A stretch of 64,000 nucleotides of DNA from Erythrobacter sanguineus. GTDB taxonomy: Bacteria > Pseudomonadota > Alphaproteobacteria > Sphingomonadales > Sphingomonadaceae. Below, piece after piece: positions 18,060 to 27,277 of this stretch; within the stretch, counting starts at the first letter, position 1, and the number at the start of each line of letters is the position of its first letter. The notes under the pieces are model-generated. The model did not search any database and was not told where the DNA came from. It worked only from the letters and a program-made list of their open reading frames with translations. Location of the stretch: positions 1 to 64,000 of the forward strand of contig NZ_FRDF01000005.1 in NCBI RefSeq assembly GCF_900143235.1, in the 5' to 3' direction. Position numbers and translations under genes: made by a program.

Positions 18060-18701
18060 ATGCCTCAATCGCTGTTTCTCGTCCGCATCGCCGCACTGGC
18101 TCTCGCGCCGCTGGTGGTCGCCGGTTGTGCAGGTAGTGGCAAGGAGCTCCCCCCGGCGAACTATGGCAACACGCCGATCGCGCCGAGCGAGGAATATACC
18201 ATCGGCCCGCTTGACGAGATCACGATTCACGTGTGGCGCAATCCTGAACTCAGCGCCGACAAGGTGCGCGTGCGCCCCGATGGGCGGCTGACCATCCCGT
18301 TGGTGCAGGACATCCCGGCCGTGGGCAAGAGCGCGACGGAATTGCAGGATTACATCGCTGGCGAACTGGCGAAATATATCGAGCAACCGATCGTCTCGGT
18401 CATCGTCAACACGCCCGAGGGCAATTTCACCCAGCAGGTGCGGATCATCGGCGCTACGCCGCAGCCCGCCTCGCTGTCGTTCCGCGCCAACATGACGGTG
18501 CTTGACGCGATGATCGCGGTTGGCGGGCTTAACGAATTCGCCGCGGGCAACCGCGCCAAGTTGATCCGGCAGGACCGGGAGAGCGGCAAGCAGATGGAAT
18601 ACCGCGTGCGCCTTTCGGACCTGATCCGGCGCGGCGATGCGAGCGCCAATGTCATGCTGATGCCGGGTGATACGATCATCATCCCGGAAAGCCGGTTCTG
18701 A
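18060..18701 (+). CDS. EPS export lipoprotein (Wza-like, XrtA system)
   Basis: 213 residues with a lipoprotein signal (LVRIAALALAPLVVAGC, lipidation at Cys23). A polysaccharide export (Poly_export) domain follows, with YTIGPLDEITIHVWRNPELS and VRVRPDGRLTIPLV, then a soluble ligand-binding beta-grasp (SLBB) segment with LDAMIAVGGLNEFA and VMLMPGDTIIIPE. It corresponds to the PEP-CTERM-associated export protein (TIGR03027-type) and would form the outer-membrane/periplasmic export channel. The ATG at 18060 is preferred over an upstream ATG at 18012: AAGGA at 18045-18049 is well placed and the signal peptide starts there. First gene of the ten-gene EPS operon. Confidence 0.92.
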   Translation: MPQSLFLVRIAALALAPLVVAGCAGSGKELPPANYGNTPIAPSEEYTIGPLDEITIHVWRNPELSADKVRVRPDGRLTIPLVQDIPAVGKSATELQDYIAGELAKYIEQPIVSVIVNTPEGNFTQQVRIIGATPQPASLSFRANMTVLDAMIAVGGLNEFAAGNRAKLIRQDRESGKQMEYRVRLSDLIRRGDASANVMLMPGDTIIIPESRF

Positions 18702-18717
18702 CGGGGCGGCTGCGCGG

Positions 18718-20238
18718 ATGAGCGATATTTTTGAAGAACTGCGCGCCGCGCTGTGGTCGGTCTGGCACCGGCGCTGGCTGGCGATTGCGATTGCCTGGGG
18801 CGTGTGCCTTGCAGGCTGGCTGGTGATCGCGATGATCCCCAATTCCTATGAATCCAAGGCACGGGTCTATGTCGACGTCGAAGATGTGCTTTCCAAACAG
18901 CTCGGCATTGCGGGGGATGGCAAGGAAGAGATCATGCGCGTGCGTCAGACCCTGTCGAGCGCCAAGAATCTCGAAAAGGTGATTACCGCCACCCGCCTCG
19001 GTGAAGGGATTACCGGTCGCGGTGCGCTTGACGGGGCGGTTTCCGAACTGGAAAAGAACGTCAAGGTGTCCAGCGAACAGGATAATCTGTTCGAAATCAC
19101 CGCGGCAATCGGCCGCAGCGAATTGTCCGAGGCCGAAAACGCTGTGCTCGCGCGCGACGTGGTGCAGAAGCTGCTCGATATCCTGCGCGAAGAGCATGTT
19201 GCGGGCAACCGCGCCGGGATCAGTCAGGCTATCGCCGATCTCGAACGCCAGCTCGAAGGGCGCAAGCGCGAGCTTGAGCAGGCAGAACAGCGCCGCCTTG
19301 CCTTTGAGGCCGAATATCCCGATCTTGCCGTCGGTTCTGCCAGCTTGTCGAGCAAGGTGCAGCAGGCACGCGCCGATTTGCGCGCCGTGGATGCTGATCT
19401 TGCCGCGGCCGAAAGCGCGCTGGCGGCGATTTCCGGACAGCTTGCCAACACCCCGCGCACCATTATCGGCGGACGCGAAGCAACCGGCCCGCGTGCCGCG
19501 CTGATGCAGGCACAGACCCAGTTGGCCGAGCTGCGCGCCCGCGGGTTGACCGATAGCCACCCCGATGTCGTCTCGACCACGAGGCAGGTGCAGCTTCTTT
19601 CCAAGCAGGCGGCCGCCGCAGGAGAGGATGCGGGCGGGACGCCCAATCCGGCTTTTTCTTCATTGCTGGCGATCCGCACCGACCGACAGGCGACGGTCGA
19701 GGCGCTGCAGGCCCGCCGCGCCGCGTTGCAGAGCGATTTTGCCGGACTGATGGCGAGCCAGGCTTCCGAACCGCAAGTGGCCGCCGAGGCGAACCGCATC
19801 AGCCGCGATTATGACGTGCTGCGGGAAAATTATGAAAAGCTGCTGCAGGATCGCGAAGCGCTGCGCACCCGCGGGCAGGTAGAGGACAAGGCCAGCCAGT
19901 TCCGTTTCGACGTGATCCAGGAGCCCACCGTCCCGCAGAATCCTGCCGCACCCAATCGTCCGTTGCTGCTGCTGGGCGTGCTGATCGTCGGCTTTGGCGC
20001 AGGCGCCGCGGTGGCCTGGGCGCTGGGCCAGCTCAAATCCAGCTTCGCCACGCCGCAAAAGCTTGAACGCGCTTTTGACCTGCCCGTGATCGGCGCAATC
20101 TCGCTCACCATTTCCGATGCCGCGCGGGCGGTTGAGAAGAAGCGGCTCAAGCAGTTTGCCGGAGCCTGCGCCGGATTGGTGGGCATGTTCGTGATCCTTG
20201 TCGCCATCGAGATCGTCTCGATCGGGGCGATTGCGTGA
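18718..20238 (+). CDS. EPS chain-length determinant (Wzz/GNVR type, XrtA system)
   Basis: 506 residues. A first membrane helix is at about residues 20-40 (LAIAIAWGVCLAGWLVIAMI). It is followed by a Wzz-type domain, a long coiled coil (roughly 165-400, rich in Leu/Glu/Gln/Arg heptads), a second helix at about 415-436 and a third at about 482-504. It matches the PEP-CTERM chain-length protein (TIGR03007-type) and controls polymer length in the inner membrane together with the tyrosine kinase encoded next. No kinase domain is fused to it. The ATG at 18718 is 16 bases after the export gene stop. Confidence 0.92.
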   Translation: MSDIFEELRAALWSVWHRRWLAIAIAWGVCLAGWLVIAMIPNSYESKARVYVDVEDVLSKQLGIAGDGKEEIMRVRQTLSSAKNLEKVITATRLGEGITGRGALDGAVSELEKNVKVSSEQDNLFEITAAIGRSELSEAENAVLARDVVQKLLDILREEHVAGNRAGISQAIADLERQLEGRKRELEQAEQRRLAFEAEYPDLAVGSASLSSKVQQARADLRAVDADLAAAESALAAISGQLANTPRTIIGGREATGPRAALMQAQTQLAELRARGLTDSHPDVVSTTRQVQLLSKQAAAAGEDAGGTPNPAFSSLLAIRTDRQATVEALQARRAALQSDFAGLMASQASEPQVAAEANRISRDYDVLRENYEKLLQDREALRTRGQVEDKASQFRFDVIQEPTVPQNPAAPNRPLLLLGVLIVGFGAGAAVAWALGQLKSSFATPQKLERAFDLPVIGAISLTISDAARAVEKKRLKQFAGACAGLVGMFVILVAIEIVSIGAIA

Positions 20239-20269
20239 GGCCGGGCCAGATGAGGACAGGAAATCCGCG

Positions 20270-21232
20270 ATGACCGATCAAGCCAGGATCAACCGCGAGG
20301 GCGCACGGCCCGCATCGCTGTTCGAGCGCGCCGACGCCGCCTTCGGGATCGGCGCGGTGCGTGCGCCCGCGTTGCCGCCGGTTCCCCCTGTGTCCGAGCC
20401 GGTGCGCCGCGTGGTTGCGTCTGCGCCGCCGCAATCCGCTGCTCCGAACGGTACGACGCCGCCGCAAGCCGCGCCTCAGCCTGAATTGCCGCGCCCTGTC
20501 GCCTTCTGCGGCCCCTTTGCCGCCATTGATCGCGACCATCTGCGTGATAGCGGGTTGACCGTGCCGGAAGACCCGGTCACCGGCCTTCTGGAAGAATTCC
20601 GCATCGTCAAGCGCGAACTGCTCGCCGATGCCCGCGCCGAAGATACGCCGCTGGCTCGCCGGATTCTCGTGTGCTCGCCCCACCCGGGCGAGGGCAAGAC
20701 CTATTGCGCCACCAACCTCGCCATCGCGCTCGCCGCCGAGCGTGGCCTTGAGGTGCTGCTGGTCGATGCCGACGTGGTCAAGCCGACCGTTGCCCGGCGG
20801 CTCGGGATTGCAGCCGAACAGGGGTTGATGGATGCGCTCGCGGATCCCGCCCTGAATGTCGAAAGTCTGGTGATCCGGACCGATATCGAGGGCCTGTTCG
20901 TGCTTCCTGCCGGCACCGCCAGTACGCTTGATGCCGAATATCTCGCAAGCGCGCGCACCGGCGACGTGCTCGATCGGCTGACCCGCGGGGCACCGAACCG
21001 TATTCTCATTTTTGACACCCCGCCCGCGCTTGCCGCTTCGCCTGCCGCCGAACTTGCCGCCCATGTCGGTCAGGCACTGCTGGTGGTTCGCGCCGACGAG
21101 ACCGCCCGGGCGGCGCTGGAGGACGCACAGCAGCTGCTGTCGGCCTGCCTCGATATCAAGCTGCTTCTCAACGCCTCGCGCTACAGCCCCTCGGGCCGGC
21201 GCTTCGGCACTTATGGCGCCAAGGGGATATGA
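20270..21232 (+). CDS. XrtA-associated tyrosine autokinase (BY-kinase)
   Basis: 320 residues. A Pro/Ala-rich N-terminal segment (about 30-75) precedes a P-loop kinase domain: Walker A SPHPGEGKT (residues 136-144), Walker A' LLVDADVVKP (163-172) and Walker B ILIFDTPPA (245-253). The C-terminus has two tyrosines (SRYSPSGRRFGTYG) but no long tyrosine cluster, in line with the TIGR03018-type kinases of exosortase loci. It would phosphorylate itself or the chain-length protein to cycle polymer assembly. The ATG at 20270 is used because upstream codons lie in the chain-length gene. Its TGA overlaps the next ATG (ATGA). Confidence 0.92.
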   Translation: MTDQARINREGARPASLFERADAAFGIGAVRAPALPPVPPVSEPVRRVVASAPPQSAAPNGTTPPQAAPQPELPRPVAFCGPFAAIDRDHLRDSGLTVPEDPVTGLLEEFRIVKRELLADARAEDTPLARRILVCSPHPGEGKTYCATNLAIALAAERGLEVLLVDADVVKPTVARRLGIAAEQGLMDALADPALNVESLVIRTDIEGLFVLPAGTASTLDAEYLASARTGDVLDRLTRGAPNRILIFDTPPALAASPAAELAAHVGQALLVVRADETARAALEDAQQLLSACLDIKLLLNASRYSPSGRRFGTYGAKGI

Positions 21233-22878
21233 CCATGCGCGCATCAATTCTTGCATCGGCGCTGACTTTCACCGGCCTGTTTTGCGCGACCCCGGCGCTT
21301 GCCCAGGCGCAGGGCCAGCAGGGCGATCCCGGCGGGCCGGGCGATCAGGGCAGCACCCGCATTATCCAGCCCTATATCGAAGTTTCGCAGATCATCTCGG
21401 CCGAGCTTTCGCCGGGCGATGATGTGCTGACCTTCACCCAGGTCGCGGTCGGGGTTGATCTCAACCTCCAAAGCCGCAACAGCGGGGCTGCGGTCTCGCT
21501 GCGATATGAACGCAATATCGGCTATGGCGATAACAGCATTGATACCGACACCATCAGCGGGATCGCGCGCGGCACGCTGGCGCTGATCCCCAATGCGCTG
21601 AGCTTTGAGGCGGGCGGGCTTGCCGCTCGCACCCGCGTTGATGGCGGAGGTGGGACCACCACCAACCCGCTGGTGCGCGAGGACGCCGAGAGCCGCTTCT
21701 ACAGCCTTTACGCCGGCCCCACTCTGGCAACCCGTGTCGGCGTGGTCGATCTGACCGGCATCGGGCGCGTGGGCTATAACCGTTTCGAGAACGACGCGGC
21801 GCTGGTTGATGCGCAGGGCCAGCCTGTCGACGTGTTCGATGACAGCGTGACCTATCTTGGTCAGGTCAGCGCCGCAACGCGCCCAGGGGATGTGCTGCCC
21901 GTTGGACTGGCGGTCACCGCGGGCGGGTTTCAGGAAGATATCGGCAATCTCGACCAGCGCGTGCGCGATCTTTATGTGCGCGGCGATGTGACCGTGCCGC
22001 TGAGCCCGACCTTCGCGCTGGTCGGCGGCGTGGGTTACGAGAACGTCGAGGTCTCCAGCCGCGATGCGCTGCGCGATGCCAATGGCGTGCCGATCATCGG
22101 CAATGACGGCCGTTTTGTCACCGACCCGACCGCACCGCGCATCCTCGCCTTCGATGTCGATGGGCTGCTGTGGGATGTCGGCGTATTGTGGCGCCCCAGT
22201 TCGCGCACCGCGCTTGAGGCGCGGGTGGGCGAGCGTTACGATTCGAGCACCTATTACGGCACCTTTACCTATACCCCCAGTGAACGCAGCGCCTTTGCGC
22301 TTGCAGTCTATGACGGGGTGACCGGCTTTGGCGGGCTTCTCAACAATTCGCTCGCCGGCCTGTCGAGCGATTTCGAGGCGATCCGCAATCCGGTGACGGG
22401 CGATTTCGGCGGTCTGGTGAACGGCACGGAAGGGCAGTCGCTGATCGGCGGGCTCGGCTCGGTGCGCTCGGCGGCATTCCGCGGACGCGGGGTGTTGGCA
22501 TCCTACCAGCGGCAGTTGGGCCGCACCACCGCAGTGCTGGGCGCAGGCTATGACCGGCGCACCTTCATCGCCGCGCCGGGCACCGTGCTGGCCGCGCTCG
22601 ATGGCCTCACGGACGAAAGCTATTATGTCATCGGTGGGCTGACCCGGCAGCTCGGGCAGAACGCCGATCTCACCACCAATGCCTATGTCAACTGGTTCGA
22701 CAGTGCTTCGCAAGGCGGCGATGTCACCGCTGTCGGCGCGTCGGCTGCCTATAATCACGCTCTGACCCAGCGTCTGGTTGCCCGTGCAGCGCTGGCGGTC
22801 GATTACTTCGACAGCGAATTCACCGCCGAGGATTTCGCCTTCGCCACCGCGCTCATTGGCCTGCGTTACAATTTCTGA
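21229..22878 (+). CDS. PEP-CTERM system outer-membrane beta-barrel protein (TIGR03016-type)
   Basis: 549 residues with a signal peptide (ILASALTFTGLFCATPALAQA). Alternating amphipathic strands run through the rest (for example VAVGVDLNLQSRNSGAAVSL, ALEARVGERYDSSTYYGTF), and the last residue is Phe in LIGLRYNF, the usual recognition signal for barrel insertion. It fits the conserved outer-membrane barrel found in exosortase A EPS operons, probably part of the secretion route. Start ATG 21229 overlaps the kinase stop (ATGA); a second ATG six bases later is equally possible. The next gene follows after 16 bases. Confidence 0.88.
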   Translation: MTMRASILASALTFTGLFCATPALAQAQGQQGDPGGPGDQGSTRIIQPYIEVSQIISAELSPGDDVLTFTQVAVGVDLNLQSRNSGAAVSLRYERNIGYGDNSIDTDTISGIARGTLALIPNALSFEAGGLAARTRVDGGGGTTTNPLVREDAESRFYSLYAGPTLATRVGVVDLTGIGRVGYNRFENDAALVDAQGQPVDVFDDSVTYLGQVSAATRPGDVLPVGLAVTAGGFQEDIGNLDQRVRDLYVRGDVTVPLSPTFALVGGVGYENVEVSSRDALRDANGVPIIGNDGRFVTDPTAPRILAFDVDGLLWDVGVLWRPSSRTALEARVGERYDSSTYYGTFTYTPSERSAFALAVYDGVTGFGGLLNNSLAGLSSDFEAIRNPVTGDFGGLVNGTEGQSLIGGLGSVRSAAFRGRGVLASYQRQLGRTTAVLGAGYDRRTFIAAPGTVLAALDGLTDESYYVIGGLTRQLGQNADLTTNAYVNWFDSASQGGDVTAVGASAAYNHALTQRLVARAALAVDYFDSEFTAEDFAFATALIGLRYNF

Positions 22879-22894
22879 CGGGAAGCGACAGCTC

Positions 22895-24061
22895 ATGTAT
22901 GATCAATATTACGGCTTCAGCTCACGCCCTTTCCAGCTGACACCCGACCCGCAGTTCTATTTCGAGAGTGTCAGCCACAAGAAGGCGATGAGCTATCTCG
23001 GCTACGGCCTGTCGCAGGGTGAGGGCTTCATTGTCATCACGGGCGAAGTGGGGGCGGGCAAATCCACCTTGGTCGCGCACCTGATGGAGCGGATCGACCC
23101 TGCGGCGCTGACCGTGGCGCAGGTGGTCACCAGCGCACTTGATGACGATGAACTGGTGCATGTCGTTGCACAGGCCTTCGGGCTGGCGGTTGAAGGGCAC
23201 GACAAGGCCGGGGCGTTGGGCGCGATCGAACGCTTCCTGCAGGACGAGGCGCGCGCCGGACGGCGCTGCCTGCTGGTGGTGGACGAATGCCAGAACCTTG
23301 ATCTGACCGCGCTTGAGGAATTGCGGATGTTGTCCAATTTCCAGCTCGGTTCGCACCCCTTGTTGCAGAGCCTTCTGCTGGGCCAGCCCGAGTTCCGCCG
23401 TACGCTGGCGCATCATCCGGGGCTGGAGCAGCTGCGCCAGCGGATCATCGCCTCGCACCATCTCGAAGCGCTCGATGAGAACGAGGTCGAGGACTATGTT
23501 CGCCACCGGCTCGGCCATGTCGGATGGAGCGGCCATCCGGCGCTTGGCGAAGGACTGCTTGAGGCGCTCTATCGCCAGACCGACGGGATTCCGCGCAGGG
23601 TCAATCAGGTGATGAACCGCCTGCTGCTGCTTGGCGCGATCGAGGAGCGCGGCGAACTGACGCAGACCATGCTGGGCGAGGTGGTGACCGAGATGTCTGC
23701 TGACCAGACCCGTGGCACGCATCGGCGCGGCGACTTGCGCGAAGCGCCGGCCGCCTCTCCAAATGCGCTGGCCGAAGGCAGCCTGCCCGCTGCTGAAGTC
23801 GCTGCCTTGCTGGCTGGCCGGGATGCCCGCACTGCCGGACTCGAAGCGGCGATCAGCGAATTGCAGGCCGCCGGGATCGGCCAGCGCGCGGAGGGGGACG
23901 AGGCGCTCTCGCCCGAGGACGCCCGGCTTGCCGAAGCGCGCTTCGCCGCCGAACTCGAACGCATCGAGGCGCGGCTTGAGCAGCAGGAGCAATCCTTCCG
24001 CCACGTGCTCGCGATGCTGATCGAGTGGCTCGAGGAAGACCCGTCGCGCGAGGCGGCGTGA
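22895..24061 (+). CDS. XrtA/PEP-CTERM system-associated ATPase
   Basis: 388 residues. An AAA/ExeA-like ATPase domain (about 1-270) has Walker A GEVGAGKS (50-57), Walker B LLVVDE (126-131) and a sensor-like RRVNQVMNRLLLLG. The last third is different: a variable, Ala/Glu-rich part ending in a coiled coil (about 330-388). The start YDQYYGFSSRPFQLTPDP is the family signature of TIGR03015-type proteins and of GspA/ExeA. It likely energises or assembles the EPS machinery. ATG at 22895; the longer frame upstream runs inside the barrel gene. The next ATG is two bases after the stop. Confidence 0.92.
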   Translation: MYDQYYGFSSRPFQLTPDPQFYFESVSHKKAMSYLGYGLSQGEGFIVITGEVGAGKSTLVAHLMERIDPAALTVAQVVTSALDDDELVHVVAQAFGLAVEGHDKAGALGAIERFLQDEARAGRRCLLVVDECQNLDLTALEELRMLSNFQLGSHPLLQSLLLGQPEFRRTLAHHPGLEQLRQRIIASHHLEALDENEVEDYVRHRLGHVGWSGHPALGEGLLEALYRQTDGIPRRVNQVMNRLLLLGAIEERGELTQTMLGEVVTEMSADQTRGTHRRGDLREAPAASPNALAEGSLPAAEVAALLAGRDARTAGLEAAISELQAAGIGQRAEGDEALSPEDARLAEARFAAELERIEARLEQQEQSFRHVLAMLIEWLEEDPSREAA

Positions 24062-24063
24062 CC

Positions 24064-24993
24064 ATGAACGCACCCTTCGTTCCTGCACCGGAGACAGGCC
24101 GCGCCGCCATCGTCAATGGCCTTTCGGTCGATGTCGAGGACTGGTTCCAGGTCGGCGCGTTCGAGAATGTCATCGCCCGCGGGGAATGGGACAGCATCCG
24201 TACGCGGGTGGAGGACAACGTCTATCGGATCATCGACCTGTTCGCCGAAGCCGATGTACGCGCAACCTTCTTTACGCTGGGCTGGGTGGCAAAACGTCAT
24301 CCGGCGATGATCCGCCGCATCGGCGATGCCGGGCACGAAATTGCCAGTCACGGCTATGACCATGCCCGCGTGTTCACCATGGATCGCAAGACCTTTGCCG
24401 ACGATATCCGCAAGGCGCGCGCCATCCTTGAAGATTGCTCGGGTGTCGTGGTGACCGGCTACCGCGCACCGAGTTTCTCGATCGACCAGCGCACGCCCTG
24501 GGCCTTTGCCGAGCTTGCCGAACAGGGCTTTACCTATTCATCAAGCGTCGCGCCCGTGGCGCATGATCACTATGGTTGGCCCGAAGCCCCGCGCTTTGCC
24601 TTTCGTCCCTTGCCGTGGGCGTCGCTGGTCGAATTGCCGGTGACCACCGCGATGCTTGGCGGGCGGCGTGTGGCGGCAGGGGGAGGGGGCTTTTTCCGGG
24701 TGCTGCCCTATGGCTTTTCGCGCTGGGCGATCCGGCAGGTGAACCGCCGTGATGGCCGCCCGGCGGTGTTCTATTTCCACCCGTGGGAAATCGATCCTGA
24801 TCAGCCGCGCGTGGGCCATGCTCCGATGCGCTCGCGCCTGCGGCATTATACCGGGCTTGCCAGGATGGCGGGCAAGCTGGGTGACCTGATCCACGATTTC
24901 CGCTGGGGCCGGATGGACATGATTGCGCATCGCGAGGCGGCGCGCGCAGGCGAACTGCCGATGTTGCCGCCGGTAGACGAGGTAGCGGCATGA
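24064..24993 (+). CDS. XrtA system polysaccharide deacetylase
   Basis: 309 residues of the NodB/carbohydrate esterase 4 group. VDVEDWF (residues 22-28) bears the catalytic base and metal Asp, His96 and His100 in ASHGYDHARV complete the metal site, and TGYRAPSFSID (131-141) and VFYFHPWEID follow. The length and the C-terminal DUF3473-like part (SRLRHYTGLARMAGKL) match TIGR03006-type proteins. It would remove N-acetyl groups from the polymer or its precursors. There is no signal peptide, so action is cytoplasmic or at the inner membrane face. It overlaps the FemAB gene as ATGA. Confidence 0.92.
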   Translation: MNAPFVPAPETGRAAIVNGLSVDVEDWFQVGAFENVIARGEWDSIRTRVEDNVYRIIDLFAEADVRATFFTLGWVAKRHPAMIRRIGDAGHEIASHGYDHARVFTMDRKTFADDIRKARAILEDCSGVVVTGYRAPSFSIDQRTPWAFAELAEQGFTYSSSVAPVAHDHYGWPEAPRFAFRPLPWASLVELPVTTAMLGGRRVAAGGGGFFRVLPYGFSRWAIRQVNRRDGRPAVFYFHPWEIDPDQPRVGHAPMRSRLRHYTGLARMAGKLGDLIHDFRWGRMDMIAHREAARAGELPMLPPVDEVAA

Positions 24994-26051
24994 ACGCGCC
25001 GGTCCGCACCGGGCATGAGGTGCACAGGCTGGATTGGCGCGATGCGGGCGAGGTGCGCCGGATCGAAGGCTTCGTTGCAGAACAGCGCGCGAGCCTGTTT
25101 CATTCGCCGGCATGGCTGCGTGCTGTGGAGGCGGGAACGGGACAACGTGCCGCAGGGCTGCTGAGCGAACGGCGCGGCGTGGTCACAGGCTGGCTGCCGC
25201 TGACCGAAGTGCGTTCGGCCTTGTTCGGCAAGGCGTTGGTTTCGAGCGGGTTCGGGGTTGGCGGCGGGATCTGTGCCGAAACTCCTGAGGCCGCGCGGGT
25301 GCTGGCACGCGCAGCCGAGACACACGCGGCGCGTGGCGGCTTTGCCGGGATCGAATTGCGCGGCGGGCCGATCCCCCAGGGTTGGGACTGCCGGGACGAC
25401 AGGCATTGCGGTTTCGAACGTCCGCTTGCCGAATCCGACGAGGCCGAACTCACCGCAATCCCGCGCAAGGCCCGCGCCGAGGTGCGCAAGGGTCTTGGCT
25501 TCGGCCACCGTGTGACCATCGGGCGCGGGCCGGGTGATCTTGCGGCGCATTACGCCTGCTACAGCGCGAGCGTGCGCAATCTTGGCACGCCGGTTTTCCC
25601 CAGGGGCCTGTTCCGGGCGATGCTGGAAGCCTTCGGGCACAGCAGCGACATTCTTACCGTCTGGGACGGGGAAACCCCGCTGGCGAGCGTGCTGAGCTTC
25701 TATCACGATGGCGCAGTGATGCCGTTCTGGGGCGGAGGCGTGCTTGCTGCCCGCGCGGCCCGCGCTAATGAGCGGATGTATTACGAACTGATGCTCTACG
25801 CCCGCAGGCAGGGTATGACCCGCTTCGATTTCGGGCGCTCCAAGACGGGGAGTGGGCCTTTCGCTTTCAAGAAGAACTGGGGCTTTGCGCCTGCGCCGCT
25901 GACCTATGGCGCATGGACTGCACCGGGCGCCGCGCCGCGCAACATCGATCCGACCGATGCCGGTTACAGCCGCAAGATCGAATTGTGGAAGAAGCTGCCC
26001 CTGCCCATCGCCAACACCGTGGGGCCATGGATCGCGCGCGGGCTCGCGTGA
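24990..26051 (+). CDS. FemAB family protein, XrtA/PEP-CTERM system-associated
   Basis: 353 residues with the double-GNAT FemAB fold. Recognisable pieces are SLFHSPAWLRAVEAGTG, RKARAEVRKGLGFGHRV, ERMYYELMLYARRQGM and the C-terminal FDFGRSKTGSGPFAFKKNWG, typical of the TIGR03019-type proteins of this system. FemAB enzymes add amino acids to cell-wall or sugar amines using aminoacyl-tRNA; here an amino sugar of the EPS exposed by the deacetylase is a plausible acceptor. It starts inside the deacetylase stop (ATGA) and ends in a TGATG overlap with the glycosyltransferase. Confidence 0.9.
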   Translation: MNAPVRTGHEVHRLDWRDAGEVRRIEGFVAEQRASLFHSPAWLRAVEAGTGQRAAGLLSERRGVVTGWLPLTEVRSALFGKALVSSGFGVGGGICAETPEAARVLARAAETHAARGGFAGIELRGGPIPQGWDCRDDRHCGFERPLAESDEAELTAIPRKARAEVRKGLGFGHRVTIGRGPGDLAAHYACYSASVRNLGTPVFPRGLFRAMLEAFGHSSDILTVWDGETPLASVLSFYHDGAVMPFWGGGVLAARAARANERMYYELMLYARRQGMTRFDFGRSKTGSGPFAFKKNWGFAPAPLTYGAWTAPGAAPRNIDPTDAGYSRKIELWKKLPLPIANTVGPWIARGLA

Positions 26052-27277
26052 TGGGAGAGATCCTGTTCCTCACCCACCGCGTGCCGTTTCCGCCGGATCG
26101 CGGGGACCGCATCCGCGCGCATCATCTGCTCAAGGCATTGGCGCGGATGGGTCCGGTGCATGTCGGCTGCTTTGCCGAAAGCGCAGGCGAGCGGGCTGGC
26201 GAAGCGGATCTGGCTCGGCTCACCGCCTCATACTGCATCGCCCCGCGCACCAAGCCCTTGCCACTGGCTGGGGTTGAGGCGGTGGTAGCCGGCAAGCCGG
26301 TGAGCCTCACCGCATTCCACAGCCGCAAGCTTGAAAGCTGGGTGCGCAAGTGCCTGGTTGATTATGACATGAGTGCCATCGTCGTCTTCTCCGGGCAGAT
26401 GGGGCAATATGTCCCCGATGACTTCGGTGGCCGGGTGGTGATCGACCTGTGCGATGTCGATAGCGCCAAGTTTGCCAGCTATGCCGATGCGGGCGAGCGG
26501 GCGTGGCTCAATCGGCGCGAGGCGCGGTTGCTCACGCGTGAGGAGGAACGCCTTGGCCAGCGCGCCGATGCGACGCTGCTGATATCCGAGGCCGAGGCCG
26601 CGCTTTATCGCGCCCATCTGACCAATCCGGCGCAGGTCAACGTGCAGGTGATCGGCAACGGCATCAACGCGGCGTTCTTCGATCCTGCCGACGCCGCGCC
26701 GCAGCCGCTGATCACCAGCCTGCCGGGGCCGCATTTTGTTTTCACCGGGCAGATGGATTACCGCCCCAACGAACAGGCCGCATTGTGGGTGATCGAGAAA
26801 CTGGTGCCGAAACTGCGTCAGCGCTATTCCACCGCCTTGTTCCATGTGGTCGGGCGCAATCCGACCGCCCGGCTGATGGCACGGCATGGCCTGCCCGGCG
26901 TGCAAGTGTGGGGCGAGGTGCCTGATGTGCGCCCGTTTCTCGCCGCGGCCGATGTCGTGCTTGCGCCGCTGATGATCGCGCGCGGAGTGCAGAACAAGGT
27001 GCTGGAGGCGATGGCAATGGCGCGGCCGGTGGTGCTGACTGGCGATGCTGCGACCGGGATCGCGGCTGAAGACGGCGTTCACTGGCGGATAAGCCCGCCT
27101 GATGCAGAAGCGATGTGCGCAATGCTCGAACCCCTGCTTGCATCGCCGGATGGTCGCAGGCGCATGGGCATAGCGGCGCGGCGCTTCGTGCTCGATCAGC
27201 ATGGCTGGGAGGCGATGTTGGCGCCGCTCGGCGATCTGCTCGGGCTTGGCGCCAGGGGTGCACGCGATGCCGCCTGA
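26051..27277 (+). CDS. Glycosyltransferase, PEP-CTERM/EPS system-associated (stp1 type)
   Basis: 408 residues of the GT-B fold, family GT4-like. ILFLTHRVPFPPDRGDRIRAH at the N-terminus identifies the sugar transferase group called stp1 in exosortase A loci (TIGR03087-type). The acceptor/donor domain has HFVFTGQMDYRPNEQAALW, VQVWGEVPDVRPFLAAADV and the ARGVQNKVLEAMAMARPVV nucleotide-sugar site. It would add one sugar to the lipid-linked EPS repeat on the cytoplasmic face. ATG 26051 overlaps the FemAB stop (TGATG). The gene's last 11 bases overlap the XrtA start. Confidence 0.92.
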   Translation: MGEILFLTHRVPFPPDRGDRIRAHHLLKALARMGPVHVGCFAESAGERAGEADLARLTASYCIAPRTKPLPLAGVEAVVAGKPVSLTAFHSRKLESWVRKCLVDYDMSAIVVFSGQMGQYVPDDFGGRVVIDLCDVDSAKFASYADAGERAWLNRREARLLTREEERLGQRADATLLISEAEAALYRAHLTNPAQVNVQVIGNGINAAFFDPADAAPQPLITSLPGPHFVFTGQMDYRPNEQAALWVIEKLVPKLRQRYSTALFHVVGRNPTARLMARHGLPGVQVWGEVPDVRPFLAAADVVLAPLMIARGVQNKVLEAMAMARPVVLTGDAATGIAAEDGVHWRISPPDAEAMCAMLEPLLASPDGRRRMGIAARRFVLDQHGWEAMLAPLGDLLGLGARGARDAA